Shown one piece after another: positions 15,692 through 24,193 of a stretch of 64,000 nt of DNA. The stretch is taken from positions 186,001 to 250,000 of the forward strand of contig NZ_RCZH01000004.1 in NCBI RefSeq assembly GCF_006438875.1, given 5' to 3'. Within the stretch, counting starts at the first letter, position 1; the number at the start of each line of letters is the position of its first letter. The notes beneath the pieces are model-generated. The model was not told the DNA's origin and did no database searches. It saw only the letters and a program-made list of their open reading frames with translations. Both the position numbers and the translations under genes were made by a program. The stretch is from Flavobacterium pectinovorum. Its GTDB lineage: Bacteria; Bacteroidota; Bacteroidia; Flavobacteriales; Flavobacteriaceae.

Positions 15692-15997
15692 TTATTTCCA
15701 AATTTGTTTTTTACTTTCTTCTTTATCAATAATCTCTCTGATTTTTTGCTCTTCCCATTCCTTATTAAAAAACGGGAAACAATCAAAAGCTTTCAATCCA
15801 TGCAAGACAATTGGAATTCCCCAACCCAACAAGCAATACCAAAAATATAAATAACCAGGCGAAGTCATCAAATTCACTGCAATTACAATTGGATTACAGA
15901 GAACATACACCGTTAAATGCTGATAAAACTTCTTAATTTCATCTACCTTCTTTTGAGCTTGATAATAACGCTCTGTATTCGAATAATTTGTTTCCAT
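15692..15997 (-). CDS. 2TM-domain protein, type A, copy 1
   Basis: A 101-residue 2TM protein: YYQAQKKVDEIKKFYQHL, two membrane segments, and KEWEEQKIREIIDKEE at the end. It is the paralogue of 15052-15357 with exactly the same coding length. A longer frame opening at 16063 would overlap the previous gene by 64 nt with no family similarity, so ATG 15997 is chosen. It forms the second gene of a B-A block duplicated once. Confidence 0.87.
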   Translation of the reverse strand: METNYSNTERYYQAQKKVDEIKKFYQHLTVYVLCNPIVIAVNLMTSPGYLYFWYCLLGWGIPIVLHGLKAFDCFPFFNKEWEEQKIREIIDKEESKKQIWK

Positions 15998-15999
15998 GA

Positions 16000-16329
16000 T
16001 TACACCCATTTTTGTTTTTGCTGTTTTTTCTCTAAGATGCTTTTTAGTTTGCGTTCCTCCCACTCTTTTCCAAAAATTGTATAAGAAACAATTAAATCAA
16101 TAGCCGAAAATAAAAACACACAAGTCCAGATTATCATTACCACAAAATTTAAATATTTAACTGGAAAAAAATCAAAATGAACTCCAAAATATTCTTTCAA
16201 AATATAAACAGTTACTCCAATACCATATATAAACGCATGGAGGCAAAATGATTTGAGTTTGACAATCTTTTTGCTGAAGATTTGCTGAAACTCAAATTTT
16301 TCCCGATCAATATGACAATTCGTTTCCAT
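16000..16329 (-). CDS. 2TM-domain protein, type B, copy 1
   Basis: A 109-residue 2TM protein: KIVKLKSFCLHAFIYGIG, two hydrophobic segments and KEWEERKLKSILEKKQQKQ. It has exactly the coding length of its paralogue at 15360-15689. It starts 2 nt after the kinase gene stop, so kinase and 2TM genes are one transcription unit. A TTG at 16341 is a possible but less likely start. Confidence 0.87.
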   Translation of the reverse strand: METNCHIDREKFEFQQIFSKKIVKLKSFCLHAFIYGIGVTVYILKEYFGVHFDFFPVKYLNFVVMIIWTCVFLFSAIDLIVSYTIFGKEWEERKLKSILEKKQQKQKWV

Positions 16330-16331
16330 GA

Positions 16332-17690
16332 TTATTTCCAACTTTGCTTGTTATTTTCTCTTTCCAGAATCTCTCTTATTTTTCTTTCTTCCCAATCTGA
16401 GCTGTATCCAAAAACTTTAAAAGCATGCATTACAACTCCAAATCCCCAGCCTAAAGCTGAAAACCAAAACCATTGAAATCCGGGAGAAAAAGTCAAGTTC
16501 ACAAAGATCAAACATGGAATCACACAACAATATGAAATTACATTTGCGTAAAAACCTTTTAATTCTTCTACTCTTTTTTTAGCTCTGAAATAAGCTTTAT
16601 TTTCATCTGTATATTCTGCATTTGTTTCCATAACTGTAATTTGTTTCGTTAAGATTGGAATCTTAACCGTAAAAGTTTTTTCGTTCTGTTCGACCAATAC
16701 TTTTCTGTTGGTTACAATTCCGTATCGACTCACGATATTTTGTAATCCAACTCCTTGTCGGTCTTGTAAAACTTCTTTTTTCTGAAAGTCATTCTGAATT
16801 GCCAAATAATCTCCATCAACAAAAATTCGAATATGCAATGGTTTTTGTTCGCTTACAACATTATGTTTAACCGTATTTTCAAGCAAAAGCTGTAACGATA
16901 ACGGAACTACTTTGGCATCCGGATTTATGTTTGTTGTTGGCAATTCGTAAAACAAACTGTTCTCAAAACGCATTTTCAATAAGTTCATATACGTTTTTGC
17001 AAATGACAATTCATCTTCAACAGAAACCAGTTCTTTATCTTTTTGCTCTAATACGTAGCGGTAAATTTTAGATAAAGAAGTGGTAAATCGTTGTGCATTA
17101 TCCGGATTTTCTTCGATCAGAGAACTTAAAACATTCAAACTATTAAAGAGGAAATGCGGGTCAATTTGATTTTTTAAACTTTCGAATTTAGCACTTGCCG
17201 TTCCTGCAATAATCTTTTGTTGTGTTATTTCGAACTTAGATGCTTGTTTCCATTTTACCATAAAACTTCTGGCTTGCATGAAAGTCGAAACCGCCAGGGA
17301 TAAAATGATGTAAAACAAATGCACCCAAATCATTCTTTCGCTAAAGAATTTTTCTAAAGGCAAATCCTGGAGAATAACATAAATGTAATAGTTGATACCC
17401 AAAACTACCGGAACCGTGTACAAAACCGTAACCATAATTCCGTAATAAACTCTAAGGTTTGTCTGCTCCAGCCAATCCCATTTTCTATCTAACAGAACAT
17501 TAATATATCCATTTCCAAAACCTACTCCAAAAGAATAAAGGCAACTAATAAAAAAGGTGATAAGAACGTTTTGAATCGTTAAATCGCTTCCTAAACAAGC
17601 CGAAAATATTACCGTAAAAATCATAGAAATCTTAAACGAGACAATCGTTCCGCTTTTTAAATCCGAATATACATTTCTATGATCTTTCAT
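16332..17690 (-). CDS. LytS-type histidine kinase with C-terminal 2TM domain
   Basis: A 452-residue sensor kinase. The N-terminal half has about four membrane helices (residues 15-140). The His_kinase (PF06580-type) dimer region carries the phospho-acceptor in NQIDPHFLFNSLNVLSSL. The ATPase domain shows LLENTVKHNVVSEQKP and GVGLQNIVSRYG. After residue 350 a complete 2TM domain follows (AKKRVEELKGFYANVI ... DWEERKIREILERE) of the same type as the type A proteins downstream. The kinase therefore already contains the module that is repeated five times after it. It probably phosphorylates the LytTR regulator at 13859. Confidence 0.92.
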   Translation of the reverse strand: MKDHRNVYSDLKSGTIVSFKISMIFTVIFSACLGSDLTIQNVLITFFISCLYSFGVGFGNGYINVLLDRKWDWLEQTNLRVYYGIMVTVLYTVPVVLGINYYIYVILQDLPLEKFFSERMIWVHLFYIILSLAVSTFMQARSFMVKWKQASKFEITQQKIIAGTASAKFESLKNQIDPHFLFNSLNVLSSLIEENPDNAQRFTTSLSKIYRYVLEQKDKELVSVEDELSFAKTYMNLLKMRFENSLFYELPTTNINPDAKVVPLSLQLLLENTVKHNVVSEQKPLHIRIFVDGDYLAIQNDFQKKEVLQDRQGVGLQNIVSRYGIVTNRKVLVEQNEKTFTVKIPILTKQITVMETNAEYTDENKAYFRAKKRVEELKGFYANVISYCCVIPCLIFVNLTFSPGFQWFWFSALGWGFGVVMHAFKVFGYSSDWEERKIREILERENNKQSWK

Positions 17691-17710
17691 TTATGAGTAA
17701 GCTTAAATAA

Positions 17711-18334
17711 TTATTTTTTACAATTTTTTTGAGTTTCCAATGCTCTTTCTAATCCCCATTTTGGAGAAAAAGGTGTTTCTGGTTTAAAAGTAGCAAAAAG
17801 TTCAATAGCTTTATCAACTTGCGCGCAAAGTGGTTTCGTGTCAACACCTGACCATTTTGCTCCTCCAATTTGATAATCTGCTTCACCAAAAACAATTCTT
17901 GGATTGTTTGGGTCTATCGCTTTTCCTTTTGCGTAAGCTTCCATTACTTTAGCCGAATATTTCATTCCGTTTGTCATTGGATCAGCTACAACCCACGCTG
18001 TGTAAATCAAAGCCTGCATCGCATATAACTCGGCGTTGTTTTGATCTTTAATAAACTCAACATCAAGAGCGTCTTGTGCTTTTGTCAATAATAAATCTAT
18101 TTTTGTTTTATCTTTTTCGCTAAATGCTGCTGTAGTATTTACTAATGCAACATAATAATTAGGTAAATAACTTGTTTTCTCTGCCGAAGCAATTCTTTCA
18201 AACATTGCAGAAGCTTCTGAATTTTTTCCTTCTTTCCAAAGCCCAAAAGCTTTTGTCATTCCCTGTTCAAATTGTGTTTGTGCAGAGCTTATTACTACTA
18301 CAAATAAGGCAATCAAAGTGATAATTTTTTTCAT
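17711..18334 (-). CDS. Secreted TPR-like protein
   Basis: A 207-residue protein with a signal peptide (MKKIITLIALFVVVISSAQ). It is followed by helical repeats resembling tetratricopeptide units: GMTKAFGLWKEGKNSEASAMF, ELYAMQALIYTAWVV, and AYAKGKAIDPNNPRIVFGEA. No catalytic motif is seen. It lies between the DUF2141 gene and the kinase, all on the minus strand with short gaps. This gene order is common in Flavobacteriaceae, and the protein may serve the periplasmic side of the receptor or kinase system (inference). Confidence 0.75.
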   Translation of the reverse strand: MKKIITLIALFVVVISSAQTQFEQGMTKAFGLWKEGKNSEASAMFERIASAEKTSYLPNYYVALVNTTAAFSEKDKTKIDLLLTKAQDALDVEFIKDQNNAELYAMQALIYTAWVVADPMTNGMKYSAKVMEAYAKGKAIDPNNPRIVFGEADYQIGGAKWSGVDTKPLCAQVDKAIELFATFKPETPFSPKWGLERALETQKNCKK

Positions 18335-18378
18335 TTTATAAGTTATTTAAATGGTTATTTTAATTTGTTGGTTACTAT

Positions 18379-18786
18379 TTATAATACAATTTCAATTTTT
18401 GAATCTTTATCAAGAACAAATTTAGCATCTTTATAAGAAGGAGGTCCCATGAATCCTTTAGCATTGTTTGAAGCCGCATAAGCTTCAGAAGGCACTCCCA
18501 TTGCATTTCGATCCAGTTTGCCGTTATTGTTTTCATCGTGATACGTTGAAATTGCATATTCCCCAGCCGGAAGATTGTCAAATGTTACCACTACTTCTTT
18601 GTTTTTAATTTCAGAAGTAAGGCTTTTATACGTCGTTTTAAGAAATGTACCGTCTGAGTTGTACAAACCTACTTTAACAATTCCTGTATCATTTTTTAAA
18701 CCTGAAACAGCAACAGTTAGTTTTACATTTTGTGCAGACATTAAACTGCAGATAAATAATGTGATTATTGTAATAATTTTGGTCAT
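18379..18786 (-). CDS. DUF2141-domain secreted protein
   Basis: A 135-residue protein with a signal peptide (ending FICSLMSAQ) and a DUF2141 beta-sandwich: GIVKVGLYNSDGTFL, then LPAGEYAISTYHDENNNGKLD, and GVPSEAYAASNN. The DENNNGKLD stretch resembles a calcium loop. It has no known function; members often sit next to TonB-dependent receptors, as here. It is likely cotranscribed with the TPR-like and kinase genes. Confidence 0.87.
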   Translation of the reverse strand: MTKIITIITLFICSLMSAQNVKLTVAVSGLKNDTGIVKVGLYNSDGTFLKTTYKSLTSEIKNKEVVVTFDNLPAGEYAISTYHDENNNGKLDRNAMGVPSEAYAASNNAKGFMGPPSYKDAKFVLDKDSKIEIVL

Positions 18787-18816
18787 GATTTCTTTTTTTA
18801 AAGGTTGTTATTTTTT

Positions 18817-18894
18817 AGGTTCTGAGATTCTAAGTTGCTAAGGTTCTAAGTTTTTTTTCTTAGTAAATCAGAACCTTAGTAATTTAGTGTCTCG
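18817..18894. repeat. AAGGTTCT-type imperfect palindrome, copy 1
   Basis: The left arm (18817-18850) and right arm (18859-18894) pair imperfectly. Each arm is made of short units, AAGGTTCTNAG and TTGCTAAG, repeated in tandem. It stands directly upstream of the DUF2141 gene. Confidence 0.75.
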
Positions 18895-18899
18895 ATTTT

Positions 18900-19017
18900 T
18901 TAATGATGATTAAAACTCTGTTTGTTAATTATACTTCAAAAGTATATCGGATTTTATTCTTTTAAAATTAAATGATACTGAGTTGTTGAATTTCGCTACT
19001 GAATTGTTTTTTTGAAG
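18900..19017. other. Spacer between two palindromes
   Basis: AT-rich sequence between the two repeat copies with no gene. No TAnnTTTG box on the minus strand was recognised for DUF2141, so that gene may depend on read-through from the receptor gene. Confidence 0.4.
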
Positions 19018-19018
19018 A

Positions 19019-19091
19019 TGCTAAGGTTCTGAGTTGCTAAGGTTCTAAGTTTTTTTACTTAGTAACTCAGAACCTTAGTGACTTAGTGGCT
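19019..19091. repeat. AAGGTTCT-type palindrome, copy 2
   Basis: CTAAGGTTCTGAGTTGCTAAG on the left pairs with the complement of CTTAGTAACTCAGAACCTTAG on the right with one mismatch. The right end overlaps the stop codon of the TonB-dependent receptor gene (19090). Confidence 0.82.
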
Positions 19092-21255
19092 ATAGGTTTT
19101 TCAATTGATTCTCATTTTTATTTTGGCTAATCGTCCAGAAGAAACCTACAAAGAAAAATCGATCTGCGGTTGGCACAACGGCTTGTCTGTTGTAAACTCC
19201 GCTTGCATCCGGTACTTTTGCATAATCGTATCCAAAAACATTCTGTGTTCCTAATACATTCGAAACAGAGAAATAAAGGATCTTTTGTGTGGTCAATAAA
19301 TACGCCCAGTTAAAACTCAAACTATTATATGACTTTGTTTTTCCGTTCATGAATTGTGTTTGATTTGGGTCATTATACGGACGTCCTGAACTATAACTGT
19401 TCGTGAAACCTACTTGTGATTTCCAATCTGTAATGAAATATTTCGTTACGATCGACAAACTGTGATTTGCAATAAAATTAGGAGTTGCCATCGTTGGAAA
19501 ATTCTTGTATTGTCTTTCTGAATCGATATAAGAATAGGAAATCCAATATTCTAAGTTTTTGTATAAATTGCTGTCTCTCCAGAATAAATCAAGTCCTTTT
19601 GCATATCCTGAACCGTTATTATTGAATACTGAATTGTAAGCGATATCTTTTGTATTGTATTGAACCAAATTGCTGTAGTCTTTATAATAAGCTTCTGCTC
19701 TAAAAGTCTGACCTGGTTTTGTAAATTGGTAATTTAAAATATAATGTCGTGCTTTTTCACTTTCAAACTGATGGTATTTTGAATATTTAATATAATCAAC
19801 AACCGGTGTTTGAGAAAAGTCTCCGTAAGCAAATGAAAACTGACTTGTTTTAGAAACTTTGTAAGCGATCGAAGCTCTTGGCGCAAGATTGGTTTCATCT
19901 AATAAATTGTTATTCGAAAGTCTTAAACCTACTTTCATTGCCAGTTTTTTGGAGAATAATATATCTCCTTCGGTATAAAAAGCCGCAATATTAGAATCAT
20001 AACCGTTTGCAACTTTAATCGCGATATTATCATCGAAATTTTCATTGTATTTTGTAATGAAATAATCCGCTCCAAAAGATAATTTAAAGTAATTTGAGAT
20101 GTTTTTTCTTAATTTCAATTTCAATTGTGCCGCATTTTCATTAGAATCAATATCATTGATATCATATTTGGTTTTATTTTTACTGTATCCGTAACTAATT
20201 CCTGATGTAAGCTGCCATCCTGTTCCGAAATCGCCTTTGTAAGACGCATTCAAATAAAAATTATTGTTATTTAAGTCCGTTCTGATTGGATTAACAAAAT
20301 TCACGTTTTTCTGGTTCAAGTCGAATTTCTCCGAATCAAAAGCAGCATAAAATTTAAAAATTCCTCTTTCAAAATGATATCGGTAAACGGCTTCTCCACC
20401 TAAAGATTGATACGGATTATTCCAGTCTACATTTTGAGGAATTGCAGCCTGATATGGCGCTAAATTGATATAATTGGTATTGATACTAAAAGAGCTTTTT
20501 TTCCATTTTTGAGTATTTCCAACTCCTAAACCAACCGTCATTAAAGCAATATCTGTTTTATTTTGATCTGGTTCATCTTGCGTACTTAAAAGTAAAACAC
20601 TTGATAAAGCTTCGCCATATTCCGCAGAATAACCTCCGGTTGAAAACGCAATTCCGCTAAACAAAAAAGGCGAAAATCTACTTCTGGTTGGTAAATTATT
20701 GGTTGTTGCCCCATAAGGTTGCGCTACACGAAGTCCGTCTACAAAAGTTTGTGTTTCGCTGGCTTCTCCTCCACGAACAAACAAACGCCCATCTTCGCCC
20801 ACAGTTTGTGTTCCCGGTAAAGTTTGCAAGGCCGCAATAATATTTCCGGCAGAACCGGCAGTTGTAACAATATCTAATGGTTTTAAAACCGAAACTCGCG
20901 CTTTATCTCCGGATTCCAATGTTCCGGCAGTAATGACAACGGCATCAAGAGCGTTAACATTTTCTCTTAATTTAACAGTTTGATTTTTATAATTAGTAAC
21001 ATCAATTTCTGTTTTGAAAGTCTCAAAAAGTAAAAAACTAACAATTATAGTTTGATTTCCTGTAGTGGTAGTTTCAAAAGAAAAATCTCCGGTTTCAGAA
21101 CTTGTAGCTCCGTCATAAGTCCCGTCCAGATAGATATTAGCGCCCGGAACCGGTTTTCCTTTTTGGTCCACTACTTTGCCGGAAATGACATTCTGAGCAA
21201 AAATAAAAGATGTTAAAAGTAAAAAAGTAATTGTAAAAAGTAATTTGGTTTTCAT
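19090..21255 (-). CDS. TonB-dependent receptor with CarboxypepD_reg-like domain
   Basis: A 721-residue outer membrane receptor. A signal peptide (ending SFIFAQ) is followed by a CarboxypepD_reg-like domain (residues 22-105, VISGKVVDQKGKPVPGANIY). The plug domain follows (about 110-235, with GRLFVRGGEASETQTFVDG and GYSAEYGEALSS), then the beta-barrel to the C-terminus. It imports a ligand using TonB energy. The adjacent DUF2141 and TPR-like genes suggest a fixed set, but the ligand is unknown. It is first in the minus-strand cluster that ends with LytTR. Confidence 0.93.
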   Translation of the reverse strand: MKTKLLFTITFLLLTSFIFAQNVISGKVVDQKGKPVPGANIYLDGTYDGATSSETGDFSFETTTTGNQTIIVSFLLFETFKTEIDVTNYKNQTVKLRENVNALDAVVITAGTLESGDKARVSVLKPLDIVTTAGSAGNIIAALQTLPGTQTVGEDGRLFVRGGEASETQTFVDGLRVAQPYGATTNNLPTRSRFSPFLFSGIAFSTGGYSAEYGEALSSVLLLSTQDEPDQNKTDIALMTVGLGVGNTQKWKKSSFSINTNYINLAPYQAAIPQNVDWNNPYQSLGGEAVYRYHFERGIFKFYAAFDSEKFDLNQKNVNFVNPIRTDLNNNNFYLNASYKGDFGTGWQLTSGISYGYSKNKTKYDINDIDSNENAAQLKLKLRKNISNYFKLSFGADYFITKYNENFDDNIAIKVANGYDSNIAAFYTEGDILFSKKLAMKVGLRLSNNNLLDETNLAPRASIAYKVSKTSQFSFAYGDFSQTPVVDYIKYSKYHQFESEKARHYILNYQFTKPGQTFRAEAYYKDYSNLVQYNTKDIAYNSVFNNNGSGYAKGLDLFWRDSNLYKNLEYWISYSYIDSERQYKNFPTMATPNFIANHSLSIVTKYFITDWKSQVGFTNSYSSGRPYNDPNQTQFMNGKTKSYNSLSFNWAYLLTTQKILYFSVSNVLGTQNVFGYDYAKVPDASGVYNRQAVVPTADRFFFVGFFWTISQNKNENQLKNL

Positions 21256-21394
21256 AACATTTGATTTTGATGAGGCAAATGTATTTTAACATTTTAAGTT
21301 AAAAAATATTAAATAACCCAATTGTAGAATTTCGAGGATGAGTTGTAAATTACTTATTTGTATCTTAGCTATCGTGTTTTTAAAACTATAGATT

Positions 21395-21853
21395 ATGTCA
21401 GAAAGTAAAAGAGTTTCGAATTTATATCAATCCATTTATAATGGAAATCCATGGCTTGAAGTTACTTTAGCAGATACATTAAAAGATGTTACTGCAGCTC
21501 AGGCTTATAAAAAAATCAATCCAAATTTAAATACGATTTGGGAAATTGTCAATCACCTCATACAATGGAGAAGAAACATATTAAGACGTGTTCAGGGAGA
21601 AATAATTACAACTCCGGATCATAATTATTTTGTGCCAATCTTAGATTCATCTGAACCAGCCTGGGAACAATCGCTGCAAAGTCTGGCAAAATCACAGGAA
21701 TTATGGAGCGCTTGTTTAAGTGATTTTAATGATGCGGATTTTGAGAAAATAGATCATAATAATAATCATAATTTTTATGAAGACATTCACGGAATCATTC
21801 AGCATGATGTGTATCATTTAGGACAGATTGTTATTTTGAAGAAGCTGCTTTAA
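21395..21853 (+). CDS. DinB-family protein
   Basis: A 152-residue four-helix-bundle protein of the DinB/YfiT type. The metal-binding histidines are in WEIVNHLIQWRR and QHDVYHLGQIVIL, which is the family end signature. Known relatives are thiol-dependent transferases or uncharacterised stress proteins. It has no signal peptide. It is divergent from the TonB receptor across 139 bp. Its substrate cannot be read from the sequence. Confidence 0.85.
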   Translation: MSESKRVSNLYQSIYNGNPWLEVTLADTLKDVTAAQAYKKINPNLNTIWEIVNHLIQWRRNILRRVQGEIITTPDHNYFVPILDSSEPAWEQSLQSLAKSQELWSACLSDFNDADFEKIDHNNNHNFYEDIHGIIQHDVYHLGQIVILKKLL

Positions 21854-21930
21854 AGAACGGAAATTATATGCAGTTTTTTTTTCACAATCCCGTCATTTCG
21901 ACTTTTATGATATAACCAAATCTTTTTTCA

Positions 21931-22011
21931 GGAGCTAATCCCGCTATCCGTTTCAATCTTTTGTGGCGAACCCCGCCACAAAAGGATTTTCACTTCTATC
22001 GGGGCTATGGC
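21931..22011. repeat. GGAGCTAATCCCGCTATCCG-type repeat
   Basis: Begins GGAGCTAATCCCGCTATCCG and ends CACTTCTATCGGGGCTATGGC, with a small hairpin TGTGGCG...CGCCACA in the middle. The ends resemble those of the element at 1145-1269 (G+C-rich, with CTATATC/CTATC elements). I recognise the style from other Flavobacterium spacers but cannot name the family. Confidence 0.65.
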
Positions 22012-22041
22012 AATCATTTTCATAAGAACATTTTCGTAATA

Positions 22042-22170
22042 TTGTCATTCCGAGGTACGAGACTCGAGCGATAGCGAACAGACGAAGTAAATCTCCGCAA
22101 GGAGCTCTACAAAGATTGGACTTTCGTTGCGGAGTTACTTGCGAAGATTCCTCGTACCTCGGAATGACAA
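22042..22170. repeat. Large hairpin, TGTCATTCCGAGG family, copy 1
   Basis: Perfect 20-bp arms TTGTCATTCCGAGGTACGAG (22042-22061) and complement (22151-22170) surround an 89-nt centre. The centre contains AAAGATTGG (22111) and, 10 nt later, CGGAGTTACTT. The same centre motif occurs in the copies at 25208 and 58615. Confidence 0.88.
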
Positions 22171-22217
22171 AATTGAGAGTAATTCTAAATAAAAACATCT
22201 TTCTAATAAACTAGTAC

Positions 22218-22676
22218 ATGAAAAATTCAATAGTATTACTCGCATTTTTATTTATAAATGTCATAGGATTTTCACAGGAAACTGAACCTAAATTCGATGA
22301 AAATCTGGCAAAATCATTACATGCCGATGAGTATGGAATGAAAAAATATGTCTTTTGTCTTTTGAAATCCGGAACGAATACAACGGCATCTAAAGAAGAA
22401 ACCCAAAAATTATTTGAAGGTCATATGGCAAACATTGGTAAATTAGCCAAAGAAGGAAAACTAGTTGTGGCGGGACCTTTCATGAAAAACGATCGAAACT
22501 ACAGAGGAATTTATATTTTTAATGTTGAAACTATTGAAGAAGCACAAGCACTTGTTGCTACAGATCCTGCAATACAGGCAAAATTACTCGAAGCCGAATT
22601 AACGCCTTGGTATTCATCTGCAGCCTTGCAGGAAATAACAAAGATTCATAAGCAAATTGCTAAGACTAAAATGTAA
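22218..22676 (+). CDS. Secreted YCII-related protein
   Basis: A 152-residue protein with a signal peptide (ending NVIGFSQ) and a YCII-like ferredoxin fold. His in LFEGHMANIGKLAKEGKLVVAGPF and Asp in VATDPAIQAKL are the conserved pair. Cytoplasmic YCII proteins may act on small aromatic compounds, but an exported form has no known role. It is followed 6 nt later by a lipoprotein gene and is probably cotranscribed with it. Confidence 0.85.
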   Translation: MKNSIVLLAFLFINVIGFSQETEPKFDENLAKSLHADEYGMKKYVFCLLKSGTNTTASKEETQKLFEGHMANIGKLAKEGKLVVAGPFMKNDRNYRGIYIFNVETIEEAQALVATDPAIQAKLLEAELTPWYSSAALQEITKIHKQIAKTKM

Positions 22677-22682
22677 TCTTAA

Positions 22683-24116
22683 ATGAATAAAATAAACTTA
22701 AAAATCTCATTATTTCTTTCCTTCCTAATTCTATTTTTATCCGTAAGTTGCTACGGGAAAAGTGATTATGATGCATCAAAAATATCAAATAAGACAAACC
22801 AAATTATAAAAAAAATAGAAACGGTTAATGTTCTTATGGGTTCTGCCGTAGGTGCGGCCGGAAGAACACCAAAACAATTTGAAAACTTTGAAGAGTTAAA
22901 AAAAAATGCCTCTTTAGAAGAATTAATTATGTTAACTAATCACCCTAACGCTGTTGTAAGATGTTACTCTTTTTGGGCTCTGTTACGCCTAAAAAATATT
23001 GACTTATTTTCTATAGTAAAGAATCATTTAGGCGATGATTCAATGGTACAAACTCAGTTTGGGTGTATTGGTAGTAGTGAAAAAGTAGGTGATTTTTACA
23101 TACAATTAGTTACTACTGACTATGAAGATGATGACGTAAGTACAAAATTACTAAACGAAAGACAACTTAAAATATTAGATAGCCTTTTAATATATTCTGA
23201 GAATAATCTAAATATGAGGTTTGATGCTATTTCAAAAGCAGAACCAACTGAAGATTTATATCCAAAAGTTAGAGAATTAGTTATAAAAGAGAATAATCAA
23301 AGTGCTTTAGTAACTTTAGCAAAATATAGAAAAGAAAGCGATATAGAACTAATTCTAAAAAATAAAGATATTGATGAAGATGCTGAAAGTGGCTATTTTT
23401 CAACTTATAAAGCAATACAAAATTTTCCTGATGTAAGATTTTTGCCTCTTTTAGAAAAAAACTTAAATAATACTTTAGATGAAGATTATTTTAGTCAAGA
23501 ATGGAGAGAATTATATCTAGCAATAGCATCATATAAAAGTCAAAAATCTTTAGAATTATTAAGTATTCCGTTTACAAAAGTTAAGAATAAAGATATTAAA
23601 AAATATCACATTGAATTTGTTAACAATGCGATTCTAGTCAATAAATGTAAAATTTATGATGATTTATTATGGAAAATATGGCAAGAAGAACATCTAATTA
23701 CTCTCGAAAGCTTTAAATACTTTTTACAATTAAATAAAGCTAAAACTCTTGAATTAAGCAAAAGAGAATTTATACCAAATTATCAGATTAAAGACATAGA
23801 AAGCATTCCTAAAACAAGGGAAAACATGTTTACCGAAAGTTTAGAAGAAACTATATTAAATTTTATTCTAATAAATGATAAACTTTTAGCCTATAATTTA
23901 ATCTCAGATAAAATTGCAAATGAAACTGTTAGTAATTTTGAAATTTATTGTAAAAAAGCCTCTGAATTAAAAGATCGTTTTTTTATCGAACCTCTTTTTA
24001 AAAGAATGAAGACCGAAGATAATGCTTATGTTTATTTAGAAATTGTTGAAACATTAATTTCTTTTAAAGATGATTCTATAAATAAGAAGGATTTTAGAAA
24101 CAAGAAGACAAAATAA
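22683..24116 (+). CDS. Lipoprotein with HEAT-like repeats
   Basis: A 477-residue lipoprotein: hydrophobic N-terminus with lipobox LSVSC (Cys near residue 23). The rest is helical, with HEAT-like units such as LEELIMLTNHPNAVVRCYSFWALLRL. The sequence is rich in Lys, Glu and Asn. I do not recognise a named family. A+T is very high even for this genome, and the C-terminus is strongly basic (NKKDFRNKKTK), which might hint at a recent origin or a changed 3' end. Function is unknown. Confidence 0.75.
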   Translation: MNKINLKISLFLSFLILFLSVSCYGKSDYDASKISNKTNQIIKKIETVNVLMGSAVGAAGRTPKQFENFEELKKNASLEELIMLTNHPNAVVRCYSFWALLRLKNIDLFSIVKNHLGDDSMVQTQFGCIGSSEKVGDFYIQLVTTDYEDDDVSTKLLNERQLKILDSLLIYSENNLNMRFDAISKAEPTEDLYPKVRELVIKENNQSALVTLAKYRKESDIELILKNKDIDEDAESGYFSTYKAIQNFPDVRFLPLLEKNLNNTLDEDYFSQEWRELYLAIASYKSQKSLELLSIPFTKVKNKDIKKYHIEFVNNAILVNKCKIYDDLLWKIWQEEHLITLESFKYFLQLNKAKTLELSKREFIPNYQIKDIESIPKTRENMFTESLEETILNFILINDKLLAYNLISDKIANETVSNFEIYCKKASELKDRFFIEPLFKRMKTEDNAYVYLEIVETLISFKDDSINKKDFRNKKTK

Positions 24117-24120
24117 AAAC

Positions 24121-24183
24121 ATGAATAAGGACTGGGGAAGTAATTCTCTAGACGAAATACTAAAAAAGAACAACATTCATTAA
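24121..24183 (+). CDS. Possible 20-residue micro-ORF or gene remnant
   Basis: ATG at 24121 opens MNKDWGSNSLDEILKKNNIH and stops 10 nt before the acetyltransferase start. It reads like the first residues of a longer protein, but the frame is closed. It could be a leader peptide or a remnant; evidence is weak. Confidence 0.25.
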   Translation: MNKDWGSNSLDEILKKNNIH

Positions 24184-24193
24184 AGATTTTATA

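Noticed and set aside
15692..16063. Longer 2TM protein from the ATG at 16063
   Set aside because: The added residues overlap the previous gene and lack family similarity; the start at 15997 gives the same length as the paralogue.
18817..19091. Possible CRISPR-like array from repeated words AAGGTTCT/GAGTTGCTAAG
   Set aside because: Units are 8-11 bases, touch each other without unique spacers and are arranged as inverted arms; no cas genes are present.
21953..22198. 81-residue minus-strand frame
   Set aside because: It lies wholly in two dispersed repeats and reads repeat-derived peptide.
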